Assembly: GCF_002811475.1 (NCBI RefSeq)
Contig: NZ_NPDL01000003.1
Span: 186,001-250,000 of the forward strand
Direction of reading: 5' to 3'
Length of the DNA: 64,000 nt
From: Leptospira hartskeerlii
GTDB lineage: Bacteria > Spirochaetota > Leptospiria > Leptospirales > Leptospiraceae
Shown here: positions 9,841 to 18,618 of the stretch, in pieces
Layout of the letters: each line of letters begins with the position of its first letter
Numbering within the stretch: the stretch's first letter is position 1
The notes under the pieces: model-generated
Seen by the model: the letters and a program-made list of their open reading frames with translations, nothing else
Databases searched by the model: none
Told to the model about the DNA's origin: nothing
Made by a program: the position numbers and the translations under genes

Positions 9841-10458
9841 ATGAAAGATATACTCTCGGCCTTAAGGATACTTGTACTTCTTTCTTTTTTTTCCGGATGT
9901 TTTCCACCTTCTTGGATCAGAGAGCTTCCGGAAAGACCTGAGTCTTCCAGCGATATGACTCTGAAGGGAACATATAGTAAGAAACTTCCTCCCTTTTCCC
10001 CTTTAACCTCAGTAACTTACAAGGAAAACCAATCTGAAAAATTGGAGTTTTCTACTTCAGAAAAATCATTCCAAAAATACTACTTGAGGGAGATCGAAGA
10101 AAAAGGAGAAATCCGACGAATCCAGATAGAAGGGTCCGGAAAATATGAGTCTCGGGGAAATTGGCTTTTACTGATCACACAAAAGATCAAAAAGGAAGAA
10201 TCCGTTTGGAGAGACGGAAAACAAATCTCAGGTCCTGAAATAAATTTCCTGGAAACTTCCCACAAACTATTATATCATTACGATCCTTCTAACGATTCTT
10301 TAATCCCTATGATCTATGAATCAGGATACAGAGAAAAACCTTTTGGTGTCGTGGAAGGGACAAATACACCGTATGCAGAAGATGAATTATTCAAGATCTC
10401 TCGCAGGAATTATTCTAAGAAAGAATACCAAGGCCATGCCTATTTCAAGGTAAGATGA
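9841..10458 (+). CDS. putative lipoprotein, function unknown
   Basis: 205-residue protein whose N-terminus is a hydrophobic signal ending in FSGC (Cys20), a plausible lipobox. The mature part is hydrophilic and rich in Lys, Glu and Ser, probably beta-rich; I recognise no domain. The next gene, a PP2C-type phosphatase, starts inside its stop codon with a 4-base ATGA overlap, so the two are probably translationally coupled. A role as sensory input for the phosphatase is possible but purely contextual. Confidence 0.7.
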   Translation: MKDILSALRILVLLSFFSGCFPPSWIRELPERPESSSDMTLKGTYSKKLPPFSPLTSVTYKENQSEKLEFSTSEKSFQKYYLREIEEKGEIRRIQIEGSGKYESRGNWLLLITQKIKKEESVWRDGKQISGPEINFLETSHKLLYHYDPSNDSLIPMIYESGYREKPFGVVEGTNTPYAEDELFKISRRNYSKKEYQGHAYFKVR

Positions 10459-11435
10459 GAAGTTCCACTACGATCAAACATTATTTTAAAGATGCTTGGC
10501 CGGTTTTGATCGTGCTAAATCTTTCCATTTTAGGCAGTTTGGGAATAGGGCTTAAATTTTATACTCTACCAATTAGAGTTCCGATCGTTTTAATCTTAGT
10601 ATGTTGTTTCACCTTATTCATTAATTTTTCCGCATTCGTTTTGTTTATCACGGAAAAGATCCTACCTAGAGAGCAGGAATTCGGAAAGATCATCAAACGA
10701 TTCCGTAGAGGGGACAGTAGGATGCAAAACTACGTTCTTCCTTTGGATTATGTGGATGAAAATTACGAGATCCGCGGAAGATGTATGACCTATAACCCGA
10801 TCGGAGGGGACTTCTATAATTTCTTAAAAGACAAAGAAGGAAATTATTGGATGGGGATAGGAGACACTTCCGGTCACGGATATGTTGCCGGACTCTTCAG
10901 CCTAATGATCATGAACCAAATGGGCCATCTGGTTCATAAATTCGAAACTCCACATGAGATCATAGACCAAATATTAGAACATTTGGAAGAAAGAACCAAC
11001 ACTTATCCTCATATTCACCGTAGCTTATACGCAACTTTCCTTTTAATGAAGGCTGATAGTAAGGGGAATTTTCTACATTCAGGAATTCATCCAAGCCTAG
11101 TTTTGTATAAGAGTAAAGAAGACAAAACGTATGTGGTTAGCACGGACGGAAAATTCCTTTCTACTGTGATGAATTCACCTCTAAAAAAACCGAAACCTTC
11201 TCAAAGTTTTAAGATGGATAGGGACGATATATTGTTCTGTTTCACTGACGGATTATTCGAACAAAAGAACAGAAGTATTGGCGGATACTACGGAGAAAAT
11301 TTATATAAATTTCTGGAAACAGCTCCTAAGAAGAATATCCGTAAACTCATAGACGATCTATTTTCCGACGTAGTAAAACATACAGGCGGAAGAATACAAG
11401 ACGACATGAGTCTTCTAGTGATCAGAAAATTTTAA
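10455..11435 (+). CDS. membrane-anchored PP2C/SpoIIE-type serine phosphatase
   Basis: 326-residue protein with two N-terminal transmembrane helices (about 13-35 and 38-62) and a cytoplasmic PPM/SpoIIE domain. The metal-binding motifs are GGDFYNFLKDKEGNYWMGIGD, DTSGHGYVAG, FCFTDGLFEQ and the terminal GRIQDDMSLLVI. The family dephosphorylates phosphoserine on STAS-domain anti-sigma antagonists in partner-switching circuits. A STAS protein lies about 4.4 kb downstream at 15849, so a functional link is possible but unproven. It overlaps the lipoprotein gene by 4 bases. Unlike many leptospiral homologues it lacks HAMP, 7TM or GAF input domains. Confidence 0.88.
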   Translation: MRSSTTIKHYFKDAWPVLIVLNLSILGSLGIGLKFYTLPIRVPIVLILVCCFTLFINFSAFVLFITEKILPREQEFGKIIKRFRRGDSRMQNYVLPLDYVDENYEIRGRCMTYNPIGGDFYNFLKDKEGNYWMGIGDTSGHGYVAGLFSLMIMNQMGHLVHKFETPHEIIDQILEHLEERTNTYPHIHRSLYATFLLMKADSKGNFLHSGIHPSLVLYKSKEDKTYVVSTDGKFLSTVMNSPLKKPKPSQSFKMDRDDILFCFTDGLFEQKNRSIGGYYGENLYKFLETAPKKNIRKLIDDLFSDVVKHTGGRIQDDMSLLVIRKF

Positions 11436-11485
11436 GAACTTAATTTACTCTTGAACAAACGGAAATAATCGGCGATTCTGTAAGA

Positions 11486-11773
11486 ATGGACCATGAATAT
11501 TGGGTCGTAAGACTTTCAGGAATCCTAGTCTGGAACGAAAGAGACATTCGTAAAATTCTCCGCGTAGTTTCCGATAGTAGCCTTGTCACAGGACTCACGG
11601 AAGAAGAGACACTGGACTTTTTACAATACGGCTTTGAAGAAGAGTTAGATTCCTTAAAACAGACTTACGACTGGATCCAATTTAAAAAACAACTGGTTTC
11701 CAAACTTTCCAAAAGAGAGACAAAGGCGCCAGGTCTTTCCGTCTTACATCCGGATCTATTCGAAGAAGATTGA
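11486..11773 (+). CDS. conserved hypothetical protein, 95 aa
   Basis: Small soluble protein with predicted alpha-helical, acidic character and no signal peptide or membrane segment. The segment NERDIRKILRVV resembles the start of a FliG-type helical repeat, but the match is too short to rely on. It lies between the phosphatase gene and a 436-residue gene that has a longer FliG-like stretch, and ends 16 bases before it, so the two are probably an operon. Function unknown. Confidence 0.6.
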   Translation: MDHEYWVVRLSGILVWNERDIRKILRVVSDSSLVTGLTEEETLDFLQYGFEEELDSLKQTYDWIQFKKQLVSKLSKRETKAPGLSVLHPDLFEED

Positions 11774-11789
11774 TCTTTTCACCGTTCCC

Positions 11790-13100
11790 ATGATCTACTT
11801 CGAGGGAGAGAATTATCATTTTTTATTCTGCAATCCTGATTCTGTAGCAAGAGTACATTCTAAAATTGCTCCTTTTTATGATTTTCCATTAAATCAAATT
11901 GAAGAGCTACCCTATCTCTATTCTCAACCTGCACTCATTCCTAAGTTCCTTTATGAATTAGAATATGATCGTAAAATCACTCCAAGCTCCGCAATTAAAA
12001 CGCCTCCGTATTTGAAATTTACAGAAGGATTACTCTATTCAGAGGATTCTAAATTCCCTAAAGAATCTCAGGAAATCGTTGAAGAAGTTCGCTATCCGAT
12101 TCGTTCGAATCCTTATAGTGTTGTAGGAACTCCAACAGCTCGGTCTCCTAGGCCGGTCCTTATAACCCGAGAGAATCTACAAACACAAGTGGGAAGTATC
12201 CAAACTGGAAAGTTTATACTCAATAGAATGTTCCGAAGAAGAATGTTCGCAACTAAATACCTCTCCCTCAGAGATATAGTGAACCCTGAATTGAATGAAG
12301 AGGAAGTGATCAAAAAAATTGAAGAATTATACTTTGATCCAGAAAGCAAAACCTATCTATTTCGTTTAGTAAAAATTTTATATGCTGGAACTCCTACGGA
12401 AGAGCAAGGATTAGTTTCTAATCTATTTACTTATGAGATAGAATTCGCAAAATTTCTGAGAGATAGGATCTTTTCTATCGAAATACTTCCATTAATACAT
12501 GGGCCATTCTTAAATTCTATTTTAAATAAATTGGATGAAAGGATCTTAAAATTTTCCGTTTCGAAACTTTCTCCCCCTGTTCGTAAAATGGTAGAAAAGA
12601 ATGTATCGAAAAATAAATGGAAACAGATCTTAGATGGCCCTAGTAAAAAGCCTGAACTTGGAGAATCTTTTCCCGAAATCGTAGAGAAAGAGATCTTCAG
12701 ACGTTTTTCCAGAAGGATCTATTATGAAGAAGGGAATTTTCCTGTATATAAGAACCTGTCCCGCAATGGGAATTCTGCAGATGAAGAAACTTTTAAGATA
12801 GAAATCGAATTTGAAGGTTTCCCTGCAGATAAATACAATTTAAATAGATCTTCTATCGAAATAGAACTCTACGCTATTACAAAGAATAAAATACTTTTTC
12901 GATTCTTAAAATATATGGATATTATAAGGATCGATATTTATCTTTCGAAGAAGGAAAGAGATCAGTATGAATTTTTTAAAATCTCTGCAGATTCTATTAT
13001 TGAAATCCCTAAGTATGATCAGGCAAAACTGATCATAGGAGCAGGCATCAATTCCGAAAGAAAACCTTTGGAGTTTAGCCTGCTCTCTTTCTCTTACTAA
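11790..13100 (+). CDS. hypothetical protein with possible FliG-like segment
   Basis: 436-residue cytoplasmic-looking protein, not recognised as a whole. Residues about 170-285 read like the middle/C-terminal part of the flagellar switch protein FliG: a helical EEEVIKKIEEL stretch, then FLRDRIFSIEILPL (compare the FliG IR-RMFVFEDL core), LNSILNKLDERILKFSV (compare VLREVD-KDLALAL) and PPVRKMVEKNVSKNKWKQIL (compare the EEL-EKI-NMSKRAAEML helix). Flanking parts (1-165 and 290-436) are unassigned. This is pattern recognition by eye and needs profile comparison. It abuts the convergent glpK gene with no intervening bases. Confidence 0.6.
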   Translation: MIYFEGENYHFLFCNPDSVARVHSKIAPFYDFPLNQIEELPYLYSQPALIPKFLYELEYDRKITPSSAIKTPPYLKFTEGLLYSEDSKFPKESQEIVEEVRYPIRSNPYSVVGTPTARSPRPVLITRENLQTQVGSIQTGKFILNRMFRRRMFATKYLSLRDIVNPELNEEEVIKKIEELYFDPESKTYLFRLVKILYAGTPTEEQGLVSNLFTYEIEFAKFLRDRIFSIEILPLIHGPFLNSILNKLDERILKFSVSKLSPPVRKMVEKNVSKNKWKQILDGPSKKPELGESFPEIVEKEIFRRFSRRIYYEEGNFPVYKNLSRNGNSADEETFKIEIEFEGFPADKYNLNRSSIEIELYAITKNKILFRFLKYMDIIRIDIYLSKKERDQYEFFKISADSIIEIPKYDQAKLIIGAGINSERKPLEFSLLSFSY

Positions 13101-14594
13101 TCAGGATTCAGAGGTAAGGATCCTTTTTACCGAATCCTTCCAGACTCGGATCTCTTTTTCTCTTAAACTGGAACTTAATTTAGGAGAAAACTCCTTACTA
13201 GTTTTTTGGTTCTTCTTCAGATCATTTACGGAAGAATAAAAACCTCTTTCCAATCCTGCGAGATATGCTGCTCCCAAAACTGTGGTATCCAGGTTAGAAG
13301 GCCTTACGATCTTCTTACCTAAAATATCGGCTTGGTATTGCATAAGCCAATTATTGGCAGTCGCTCCACCATCCACTTTTAGAACTTTCAATTTAGAGCC
13401 GGTATCATTCTCCATTGCTTCCACTAGTTCATAAGATTGTAATGCAATAGATTTTAATGCAGCCCTAGTGATCTGTTCTTGGGTAGTATCCCTAGTCAGA
13501 CCCAAAATTGCCCCTCTTGCATTCATATCCCAATAAGGAGCGCCCAAACCGGAAAATGCAGGAACAAATACTACATCATCATCTTTAGTCACAGAAGCAG
13601 CCATCTTTTCCGAAAGTTTAGATTCCTTAAAGAATCTGAGATTGTCCCTCAGATACTGGATCACGGCTCCACCTATAAAAATAGAACCTTCTAAACAATA
13701 GACTGTTTTTCCTTCCGGCCCACATGCAAGAGTTGTGATCAGGTTATTTTTAGAAATTTGTAATTTGTTTCCAGTGTTGAATAATAAGAAACATCCGGTG
13801 CCATATGTGTTTTTTGCCTCTCCAGGCTCTGTGCACAATTGTCCGAATAGCGCTCCTTGCTGGTCTCCTACTAGGGAAGAAATTGGAATACCATCGGGCA
13901 ATCCTTTTACACCTTCCGTTCTCCCAAACAAACTGCTGGAGTTATGTGTTTCGGGTAGAATTGATTCAGGTATTTGTAATATCTTTAATAGTTCCTTGTC
14001 CCATTCTTTCTTTTCAATATTAAAGATAAGTGTTCTACTCGCGTTTGTATGATCCGTTTTATGGGCTTTTCCTGCAGTTAAACGATACAATAAATAAGTA
14101 TCTATAGTTCCGAATAAAACCTTTCCTTTTTCTGCTTTTGCGCGAACACCTTTCACATTGTCCAAGATCCATCTGATCTTAGTCCCGCTGAAATAAGCGT
14201 CGACGACCAGGCCTGTTTTTCTTCTGAATATAGGCTCTAAACCTTCTTTCTTTAATCCGGAACAGAAGTCGGAGGTCCTACGGCATTGCCATACGATCGC
14301 GTTATAAACAGGCGCGCCTGTATCCTTATCAAATAATACCGTGGTTTCTCTTTGGTTGGTGATCCCAATCGCAACCGCTTTTTCAGGTTTTAACTTTCCA
14401 TTGCGGATCGCTTTAACGATCAGCTTTTCAGTTTTAGCCCAGATCTCTTCAGGGTCATGCTCCACCCAACCTGGTTTTGGAAAGTATTGTTTAAATTCGG
14501 AATAAGCGCTCGAGATCACTGCCCCCGATTTATTAAAACAAAAAGTACGTATACCTGTGGTACCGGCATCTATTCCGATGATATATTCACTCAT
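13101..14594 (-). CDS. glpK: glycerol kinase
   Basis: 497-residue FGGY-family kinase, full length for GlpK, forming sn-glycerol 3-phosphate from glycerol and ATP. Signature stretches are IGIDAGTTGIRTFCF at the N-terminus, FPKPGWVEHDPEEIW, GITNQRETTVLFD, the WQCRRT segment, LFGTIDTYLLYRLT, GDQQGALFGQ, NTYGTGCFLLFNTG and the C-terminal KVDGGATANNWLMQYQADIL. No glpF or glpD lies next to it. It is transcribed alone, 32 bases downstream of the MBL-fold gene on the same strand. Confidence 0.95.
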   Translation of the reverse strand: MSEYIIGIDAGTTGIRTFCFNKSGAVISSAYSEFKQYFPKPGWVEHDPEEIWAKTEKLIVKAIRNGKLKPEKAVAIGITNQRETTVLFDKDTGAPVYNAIVWQCRRTSDFCSGLKKEGLEPIFRRKTGLVVDAYFSGTKIRWILDNVKGVRAKAEKGKVLFGTIDTYLLYRLTAGKAHKTDHTNASRTLIFNIEKKEWDKELLKILQIPESILPETHNSSSLFGRTEGVKGLPDGIPISSLVGDQQGALFGQLCTEPGEAKNTYGTGCFLLFNTGNKLQISKNNLITTLACGPEGKTVYCLEGSIFIGGAVIQYLRDNLRFFKESKLSEKMAASVTKDDDVVFVPAFSGLGAPYWDMNARGAILGLTRDTTQEQITRAALKSIALQSYELVEAMENDTGSKLKVLKVDGGATANNWLMQYQADILGKKIVRPSNLDTTVLGAAYLAGLERGFYSSVNDLKKNQKTSKEFSPKLSSSLREKEIRVWKDSVKRILTSES

Positions 14595-14626
14595 TCGAAC
14601 TTCTCCCTGATCGATTGAATTAAAGA

Positions 14627-15583
14627 TTAAATTTGGATTTCCAGACCTTCTCTTGCCATGATAATCTCTAATTGGTTGTCAGGATCAAACATTTCTTTGT
14701 ATTTAATCGCACGTAGATAGACTGCATCCAATTTTTCGTCATCATAAGAAGGATCATGGTGGAACATTACTAATTTTTTAACATTCGCTCTAAGAGCGAT
14801 ATCAGTCGCCATGGAAGCAGTGCTATGCCCCCAATCAATTTTCTGCAAGGACTCTTCAAAAGTGTATTGAGTATCGAAAACGAGAACATCCGCACCTCTG
14901 AAATAGTTTAGATAATCTTCTATATTTTCCATCTCGTCCAAATTGAATTCAGCGTCTGAAGCAAAGATGAGCGCCTTACCGTCTTCTTCAAATCGATAAG
15001 AAAAACTTCCACCTGGATGCCGAACTGCTTTAGAAATGGAGGTAATAGAATCAGTGACTCTGAATGCCCTACCTTCCGGAACATGTCGAAAAGTTTTTTC
15101 CGCTTGGAACCCATCGAAAGGAACCGGAAAATGAGTGAACGTGTGTTGGTATCTCAATCTTTCTTCTAAATTTTCTACAGAACTTACAAATTCGAATTTA
15201 TTGCCTGGAGTATACAAAGGAACGAAGAATGGAATTCCTTGGATGTGGTCCCAATGAGTGTGGGTGAAGATCCAAACCGCTTTTCCTTTTCCGGAAGCGT
15301 AACCCTCGTGTAAGATGGAGTTTCCCAGTTCGCGGAGCCCTGTACCACCGTCTATGATAACAAGTTTATCATCTTTATCCCGGATCTCAATGCAGGTCGT
15401 ATTTCCGCCGTAAGTGCTCCAGTTAGAGAGTGCCAAGGAGTCTAAAAAGTCCTCGATTGCCTCCGGACTTTGCAGGTCGGACGGAGATGCCAAGCTTAGT
15501 ATCCTAAGAATTTTAGATCGAATCAGGTCTCCCTGAACGGGGGAAGAAATGGAGCCCCGCACTCCCCAGAATTTGATCCGCAT
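14627..15583 (-). CDS. MBL-fold metallo-hydrolase
   Basis: 318-residue metallo-beta-lactamase-fold protein. It opens with MRIKFWGVRGSISSP, typical of the RNase Z-like/class II phosphodiesterase-like group, and carries STYGGNTTC, the metal motif THTHWDHIQG, a RHPGGSFSYRF segment, FASDAEF and the late HHDPSYDD histidine. Catalytic ligands appear complete. Substrate unknown: nucleotide phosphodiesterase or phosphonate-type hydrolysis are both seen in relatives. It is divergent from the STAS gene across a 265-base intergenic region, and glpK follows on the same strand. Confidence 0.82.
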   Translation of the reverse strand: MRIKFWGVRGSISSPVQGDLIRSKILRILSLASPSDLQSPEAIEDFLDSLALSNWSTYGGNTTCIEIRDKDDKLVIIDGGTGLRELGNSILHEGYASGKGKAVWIFTHTHWDHIQGIPFFVPLYTPGNKFEFVSSVENLEERLRYQHTFTHFPVPFDGFQAEKTFRHVPEGRAFRVTDSITSISKAVRHPGGSFSYRFEEDGKALIFASDAEFNLDEMENIEDYLNYFRGADVLVFDTQYTFEESLQKIDWGHSTASMATDIALRANVKKLVMFHHDPSYDDEKLDAVYLRAIKYKEMFDPDNQLEIIMAREGLEIQI

Positions 15584-15601
15584 ACAGTTTTAAATATCGT
15601 C

Positions 15602-15618
15602 CGAAACCTTTAGTTTCG
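15602..15618. promoter_or_regulatory. inverted repeat, possible operator
   Basis: A perfect 6-base inverted repeat CGAAAC-N5-GTTTCG starts 19 bases upstream of the MBL-fold gene start, in the 265-base divergent region shared with the STAS gene. Position suits a regulator site, but it has no T-tract and no partner was seen, so it may be chance. I saw nothing else definite in the rest of 15584-15848. Confidence 0.25.
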
Positions 15619-15848
15619 CTACAAAATCGAGCACTTACTTTTACCGAATCACTAGTTTTTGCGAGCGATTTCTTATTTTATTTGGCTCAGTTTTTGTTCT
15701 AAAAAAGAGTTTACCTCCGCTTTGCCACAAATTAGTCTATTGGATCGGGTTCCCTCCCGGTTTGGAAATTAATTCCGAGATTTCTTTTAGAGATCCGTTG
15801 TTTTCTTAACCCGAGGATAGTCAGAGAAATAGAGATCGGAGCCACTCA

Positions 15849-16163
15849 TTGGAAGGTTTTCAAACAGACGTATCCCTAGAACAAGGGTCTTGTGTAGTTA
15901 AGATCCAGGGGAATGTAAGCCTAAAAAACGCATTTGCGTTAAAGGAACTCATCATTCGCCAGTTCGACGAGGGCCATAAAGATATCATCCTAGACTTCGA
16001 AGGTGATGTATACTTGGACTCTTCCGGGATCGGTGCCATCTTCAATACCCAAAAGTACGTTACCGAAAGGCATGGACATCTGAAACTCAGAAACTTAAGC
16101 AGAGACGTGATGACTATTTTAAGGATCGCGAATCTAGACAAACACCTGGACATTATCCAATAA
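15849..16163 (+). CDS. STAS-domain anti-sigma factor antagonist
   Basis: 104-residue single-domain STAS protein of the SpoIIAA/RsbV type. The conserved phosphoacceptor motif is DVYLDSSGIGAI, with Ser58 the likely regulatory serine. Such proteins bind an anti-sigma kinase when unphosphorylated and are reactivated by PP2C phosphatases. The start is a TTG; a CGGAG at about 15836-15840 sits 8 bases upstream and supports it, and no ATG gives the full N-terminal strand. No anti-sigma kinase is adjacent; the SpoIIE-type phosphatase at 10455 is a candidate partner by proximity only. Confidence 0.9.
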   Translation: MEGFQTDVSLEQGSCVVKIQGNVSLKNAFALKELIIRQFDEGHKDIILDFEGDVYLDSSGIGAIFNTQKYVTERHGHLKLRNLSRDVMTILRIANLDKHLDIIQ

Positions 16164-16191
16164 ACCAACCTTCTCCGCTTGTCTAAAATCC

Positions 16192-17007
16192 ATGTTGGAA
16201 GTTCTTAGGATCTATACGGACAGTCCTCTCCGAAATTTTACTTACATAGTAAGAGAACCAAATTCCCAAAAAACACTTTCTATAGATCCGTATGATCCGG
16301 GACAAATTTCCCAAGTTTTGGAAAAGAAAACCTGGGGATTGGATTATATTCTAAACACTCATGAGCATAACGATCATACCTGTGGAAATGATGGACTTGT
16401 TTCCAAATATGGAGCCAAGGTTTTGGCTCATCCTGCAGGGCTCGGAAAAATCCCTCATGCTACTTACGCATTAAAAGAAGGAGAGAAAATTTTAGAAAGT
16501 CCTGATGGAAATTCTTATCTACAAGTTATTTATACTCCGGGCCATACATTCGCTCATGTTTGCCTTTTGCAGATAGAAAATGGATCTATTTACGCGGTCT
16601 TTACTGGAGATACGATCTTTAATTCAGGTGTGGGAAATTGCACTCGAGGAGGAGACCCTAAAACGCTTTACGAAACCGTACTCAAAGAATTCCAAAATCT
16701 TCCCGGAAACGTTAGATTGTATCCAGGACATGATTACCTCAAAAACAATCTAAAATTTAGTTTAGCGATTGATCCTAGTAATGAGGCAGCAGCCAAAGCT
16801 TTGTCAAAGGCGGAAAGTCTAAAAGAAGACCAAGAATTCTGGACTACAAACTTCTCGGAAGAAAGAACATTCAATCCATTCTTCCTTGTTTTTGATCCGA
16901 AAGAAAATTTGGTATCAGGAATTCGGAACAAAACACAAAATCAGTCTTTGGTGTCAGATCCTCAAACTTTGTTCATAGCCTTGAGATCCCTGAGAGATAA
17001 ATGGTAG
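16192..17007 (+). CDS. hydroxyacylglutathione hydrolase-like (glyoxalase II) MBL protein
   Basis: 271-residue metallo-beta-lactamase fold enzyme with the glyoxalase II layout: NTHEHNDHTCGN (THxHxDH metal motif), TPGHTFAHVCL, FTGDTIFNSGVGNCTRGG and LYPGHDYLKNNLKF, which supplies the last metal histidine and substrate-side residues. Glyoxalase II hydrolyses S-lactoylglutathione, which fits the glutathione biosynthesis genes a few kilobases downstream. It is slightly longer than typical GloB (about 250 residues). Persulfide dioxygenase is an alternative within the fold, but the GDTIF..G.GRC-like stretch favours GloB. Confidence 0.82.
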   Translation: MLEVLRIYTDSPLRNFTYIVREPNSQKTLSIDPYDPGQISQVLEKKTWGLDYILNTHEHNDHTCGNDGLVSKYGAKVLAHPAGLGKIPHATYALKEGEKILESPDGNSYLQVIYTPGHTFAHVCLLQIENGSIYAVFTGDTIFNSGVGNCTRGGDPKTLYETVLKEFQNLPGNVRLYPGHDYLKNNLKFSLAIDPSNEAAAKALSKAESLKEDQEFWTTNFSEERTFNPFFLVFDPKENLVSGIRNKTQNQSLVSDPQTLFIALRSLRDKW

Positions 17008-17176
17008 AAGGTACTCTGCTTTCTATTTTTTTATTTTCCCGAAATCAGTACAAACAATATCTAATATTTTGTGAATAAGAGAGAATACTCCGGTAAATTT
17101 TTGAGATTTATCTGAAGTCTTCTCCAAAAGAATCCTTTTCGTATGGAAGCATCCCATTCTCCATTGAATTAACCGC

Positions 17177-18556
17177 ATGAAAAAGTATGATATTCTCGTA
17201 ATAGGCTCCGGAGGAGGAACTAAGCTAGTCACGCCTCCTTCTAAACTTGGTTATAAGGTAGCAATTTTAGAAAAAGATCGTTTGGGAGGCACCTGTTTGA
17301 ACAGGGGATGTATCCCTTCTAAAATGCTCATCCATCCTGCGGAAATTTTAGCTCAGGCAAAAGATGCCTCCAAATTCCAGTTGGGAATTCCCGGTCCATT
17401 CTCCGTAGATTTTAAAACTTTGGTGGAAAGAGTCTCCGCAACTGTAGATGCAGATTCAGATAGCATTATCCCTGCTTATGAAAAAAATCCAAACATAGAC
17501 TTTTATCCTCACGAAGGAAGATTCGTAGAGAACAAGGTAGTGAAAGTAAATGATGAACTACTCACCGCGGATCGTATATTTATAGCTGCAGGATGTAGGC
17601 CTTCTATCCCCAATATTCCTGGTCTTGCAGGAACTCCTTATATGACTAGCAGAGAAGCACTTAGAAGAACTGAACTTCCGAAAAGACTTTTGGTGATTGG
17701 AGGAGGTTATATTGGTCTAGAACTTGGTTTTGCTTATTCTGCATTCGGCTCTAAAACCACTTTTATTGTCCGAAATAGAATGCTTTCTCATGAAGACAAA
17801 GATATCGTAGACGGTTTCGAAAAGGCATTTTCCAAAAGAGAAGATGTTCGTTTAGGAACGGAAGTGAAGAAGGTAGAGTATAAAGAAGGTATCTTCCGTT
17901 TGGAGTGCCAAAATTCTTCAGAGACTTTTATATTAGAAGGAGACGCACTCCTCGTCGCCACAGGGATCAAACCAAATACAGATTGGTTGGACCTCCAACA
18001 CACCGATATACAAACAGATGAAAAAGGGTATATCAAAACAAACGAATACTTTGAAACTACTGCAGATGGTGTATATGCTCTGGGAGATATTATTGGAAAG
18101 TATTTCTTCCGCCACTCCGTTAACTTTGAGGGAGAATTCTTGTTTCAGTCCTTATATGTAGACAAACATAGAACTCCGGTCGAATATCCTCCTGTTCCCC
18201 ACTCAGTATTCACTCATCCTCAAGTAGCAGGCGTGGGAAAAACAGAACAACAATTGAAGGAAGAAGGGACCGACTATATCTCCGCAGTCCATCCTTATTC
18301 AGGAAGTGCCACAGGAATGGCTAGACTATCCGAAGACCAATTCGTCAAAATATTAGTAAGTCCTAAAACCAGAAAAGTCTTGGGGGCTCATATCCTCGGC
18401 GATGAGGCCTCTAATCTCATACATCTTTTTATACTCCTGATGACTATGGGTGGGACTCTAGAGGACTTGCTAAAGATGATTTATGTTCATCCCGCTTTGC
18501 CTGAAATCGCAAGAAACGCTGCCAGGAAAGCAAGAGAAATCTTAAGCTCTTCCTAA
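17177..18556 (+). CDS. FAD-dependent disulfide oxidoreductase, mycothione-reductase-like
   Basis: 459-residue class I pyridine nucleotide-disulfide reductase. The redox pair is Cys40/Cys45 in GGTCLNRGCIPSKM; the NAD(P) fold is VIGGGYIGLELG (174-184); the C-terminal active-site base is His438 with Glu443 in HPALPE. It would routinely be labelled dihydrolipoyl dehydrogenase. However, the FAD loop GSGGGTKL departs from GxGxxG as in mycothione reductase, Arg199 and Arg201 follow the second NAD(P) strand (IVRNR), a pattern seen in NADPH-specific enzymes, and the C-terminal region reads like Mtr. No 2-oxoacid dehydrogenase genes are nearby. A low-molecular-weight disulfide substrate is my inference. 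Confidence 0.85.
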   Translation: MKKYDILVIGSGGGTKLVTPPSKLGYKVAILEKDRLGGTCLNRGCIPSKMLIHPAEILAQAKDASKFQLGIPGPFSVDFKTLVERVSATVDADSDSIIPAYEKNPNIDFYPHEGRFVENKVVKVNDELLTADRIFIAAGCRPSIPNIPGLAGTPYMTSREALRRTELPKRLLVIGGGYIGLELGFAYSAFGSKTTFIVRNRMLSHEDKDIVDGFEKAFSKREDVRLGTEVKKVEYKEGIFRLECQNSSETFILEGDALLVATGIKPNTDWLDLQHTDIQTDEKGYIKTNEYFETTADGVYALGDIIGKYFFRHSVNFEGEFLFQSLYVDKHRTPVEYPPVPHSVFTHPQVAGVGKTEQQLKEEGTDYISAVHPYSGSATGMARLSEDQFVKILVSPKTRKVLGAHILGDEASNLIHLFILLMTMGGTLEDLLKMIYVHPALPEIARNAARKAREILSSS

Positions 18557-18618
18557 AGCCAAAAGATTGTCGAAACAGGGCTTGTTCAAAATCATAGAAT
18601 TGGAGCGATTTTTCGGGA

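Noticed and set aside
17039..17070. Inverted repeat ACAA..AATAT / ATATT..TTGT upstream of the flavoenzyme gene
   Set aside because: A/T-rich, asymmetric and weak; likely chance.
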